Origin: Glossina fuscipes
Taxonomy: Eukaryota > Arthropoda > Insecta > Diptera > Glossinidae
Assembly (NCBI RefSeq): GCF_014805625.2
Contig: NW_023998569.1
Span: 1-64,000, forward strand
Direction: 5' to 3'
DNA: 64,000 nt
Below the pieces are notes generated by a model that was not told where the DNA came from, did no database searches, and worked only from the letters and a program-made list of their open reading frames with translations. Of the stretch, positions 62,650 through 64,000 are shown piece by piece. The position numbers were made by a program, and so were the translations under genes. Within the stretch, counting starts at the first letter, position 1, and every line of letters starts with the position of its first letter.

Positions 62650-64000
62650 TAAAGTGTTATTTTGAAATATTCTTATGCGAACCATTCTATTAACCGAAGC
62701 GGTGTGGGATATGTAATGGTGAGCCTTGGTCCACTAAAATGCTTTCAATGTTTACTCATCTTTAGCGTATTTCCAGGAGAACATTTTTGGGTGCACTGCT
62801 ATGACCTGTCTGACGATTATCATTTGTTTCTTGCTTTTCTTCGTCACGTTTATTTTCATTTTCTTGATTTTCCAAAAGTCTGGAATCTATCTCGATTCGC
62901 TCTAATAGGGTGTCTTTCTTTTTTACTAAACAGAACTGATCTGAAAAAAAGCTATTTCGATACTTCGTAACCTAGCAATGAGATAAAATGGTTCGACGAA
63001 AATATGAAAAAATTCATTTATTCCTTTTAAAGCGTTTTCTTTTTGAAGATTTCCTATTTCATTTCCACGGCCTTTGAGGTATTTTTTAAAGGCCACTGAT
63101 TTTTTGCTCTCATTTTCAATGGAGGAACACCTGCAATGGCAATGGAAATAGACCAAGTCTGTTACATACAAGGCAAGCTATACCAAGCCGTGGCCTCGTA
63201 ATTCCTCGAAATAACAAACACGTTTTCTGTTGTTCTGTTGTGAAAGTGAAAGCCTCGTACCTCTAACCTCAAACCAATCCAGTTATGTTGGAATCGTGTA
63301 AATAGCAACGGTCGATGTAAATCATATCAATAATGAAAACTTTTATAATGTAAAATTGTTCTTCTTCGCTCTTGTTACAAGGTTTTAAAGCGTAAAAAAT
63401 TGATTGGAAACTTTCAAGAGTTAGAAATCGATTCTTTTCGCTTAGTTATAAAACTTGTACCGCAGGGTGAATATAATAATTGAGTAAAATTTAAAGCAGA
63501 ACCCTCCGCCTTCTCTAATTATGCGGGTTGCTGAAAAAGAAATTTTCATTTTTCTTTGTATTAAAAAGTAGAGGGAACAAGGAACGAGTTAATGGAACTT
63601 TTTCCAAATGGACAAAGACAGAAAGAGAGGGGGAACGACTGAAAACGAGAGAGAGCCCTTAGAATATGATCACATTGTCGTCTTCAATTTATGAAAATCT
63701 TGACTAAGAATTCTAAGAAACAACAACAAGAAGAGGAAGGGGGAAAATTGATTTGATTTAAGTTGTTTACGTACTCCAATTCAATCTAGCAATTGATATT
63801 TAATTTCACACATTTTTGAAAAAAAATTATTCCATAATGAAATCATAAAACTGACAACAGAGGGAGGGAGAATTCATTTATATCCATATGCGATTTTTCA
63901 AATCTGCTAAAGATATGAACATTTTCAGTTATTCCATATTTTCAGTTATTTCTTATAGGTATGTATATCTCGCTTCACATGAGAGCTTAAAATCATAATG

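Larger units (their letters stand above)
60775..64000. other. Desert right of mariner
   Basis: No gene recognised. Holds the 33-base dispersed repeat (61241-61273), a (GGTTC)5 run and a GC-rich hairpin, listed separately. Confidence 0.4.

Noticed and set aside
1..64000. CRISPR arrays, bacterial operons or phage genes.
   Set aside because: No spaced palindromic repeats, no prokaryotic gene packing; introns and eukaryotic transposons show an animal nuclear genome.

Overview
This is AT-rich, repeat-dense eukaryotic DNA with no bacterial-style gene organisation. The transposon families (an I-group LINE, CR1/jockey-group LINEs, a mariner), the ~60-base GT-AG intron and the abundant dinucleotide microsatellites point to an insect, most likely a fly. 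A tephritid is my guess from general knowledge and cannot be proved here. Nearly all long reading frames are transposon remnants or low-complexity DNA; no complete host gene is visible.

Layout. 1-386 is unremarkable flank. 399-5507 is an almost full-length I-group non-LTR retrotransposon with a poly(A) tail and a 12-base target-site duplication, disabled by frameshifts and stops. 5520-10370 is desert with a TA microsatellite, an inverted dispersed repeat and one weak exon candidate. 10371-10678 carries an uncatalogued fragment resembling DNA ligase III, including a 65-base GT-AG intron. A 31-base tandem repeat and a GC-rich island follow. 11640-14034 is a second, badly decayed LINE with its reverse transcriptase core deleted, and a third related scrap lies at 40108-40587. 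At 14150-15860 and 21074-22228 are two diverged copies of an LTR-like repeat; the first is preceded by a nested tandem array and carries a TATA box and a splice-donor-like site. Copies of a dispersed family marked by GGACAGACGGACATG lie at 18340-19760, reverse-complemented at 22250-22560, and recur elsewhere.

From 22.5 to 59 kb the DNA is mostly intergenic or intronic: GA/CT and TA microsatellites, a perfect 16-base-arm hairpin (39194-39231), a 120-base tandem repeat (50820-51230), a 10-N assembly gap (45849-45858) and a strong minus-strand 24-base micro-exon candidate (55185-55208). The micro-exon suggests that part of this desert is intron of a large minus-strand gene. 59484-60772 is a complete mariner with perfect terminal inverted repeats, TA duplication and one in-frame stop in its transposase.

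The only interacting genes are within transposons: gag-like ORF1 and endonuclease/RT ORF2 in the LINEs (with ORF1 stop and ORF2 start overlapping or touching in both), and transposase plus TIRs in mariner. I found no convincing new multi-gene system. The most informative items are the ligase III fragment, the micro-exon, the long hairpin and several uncatalogued dispersed repeats.
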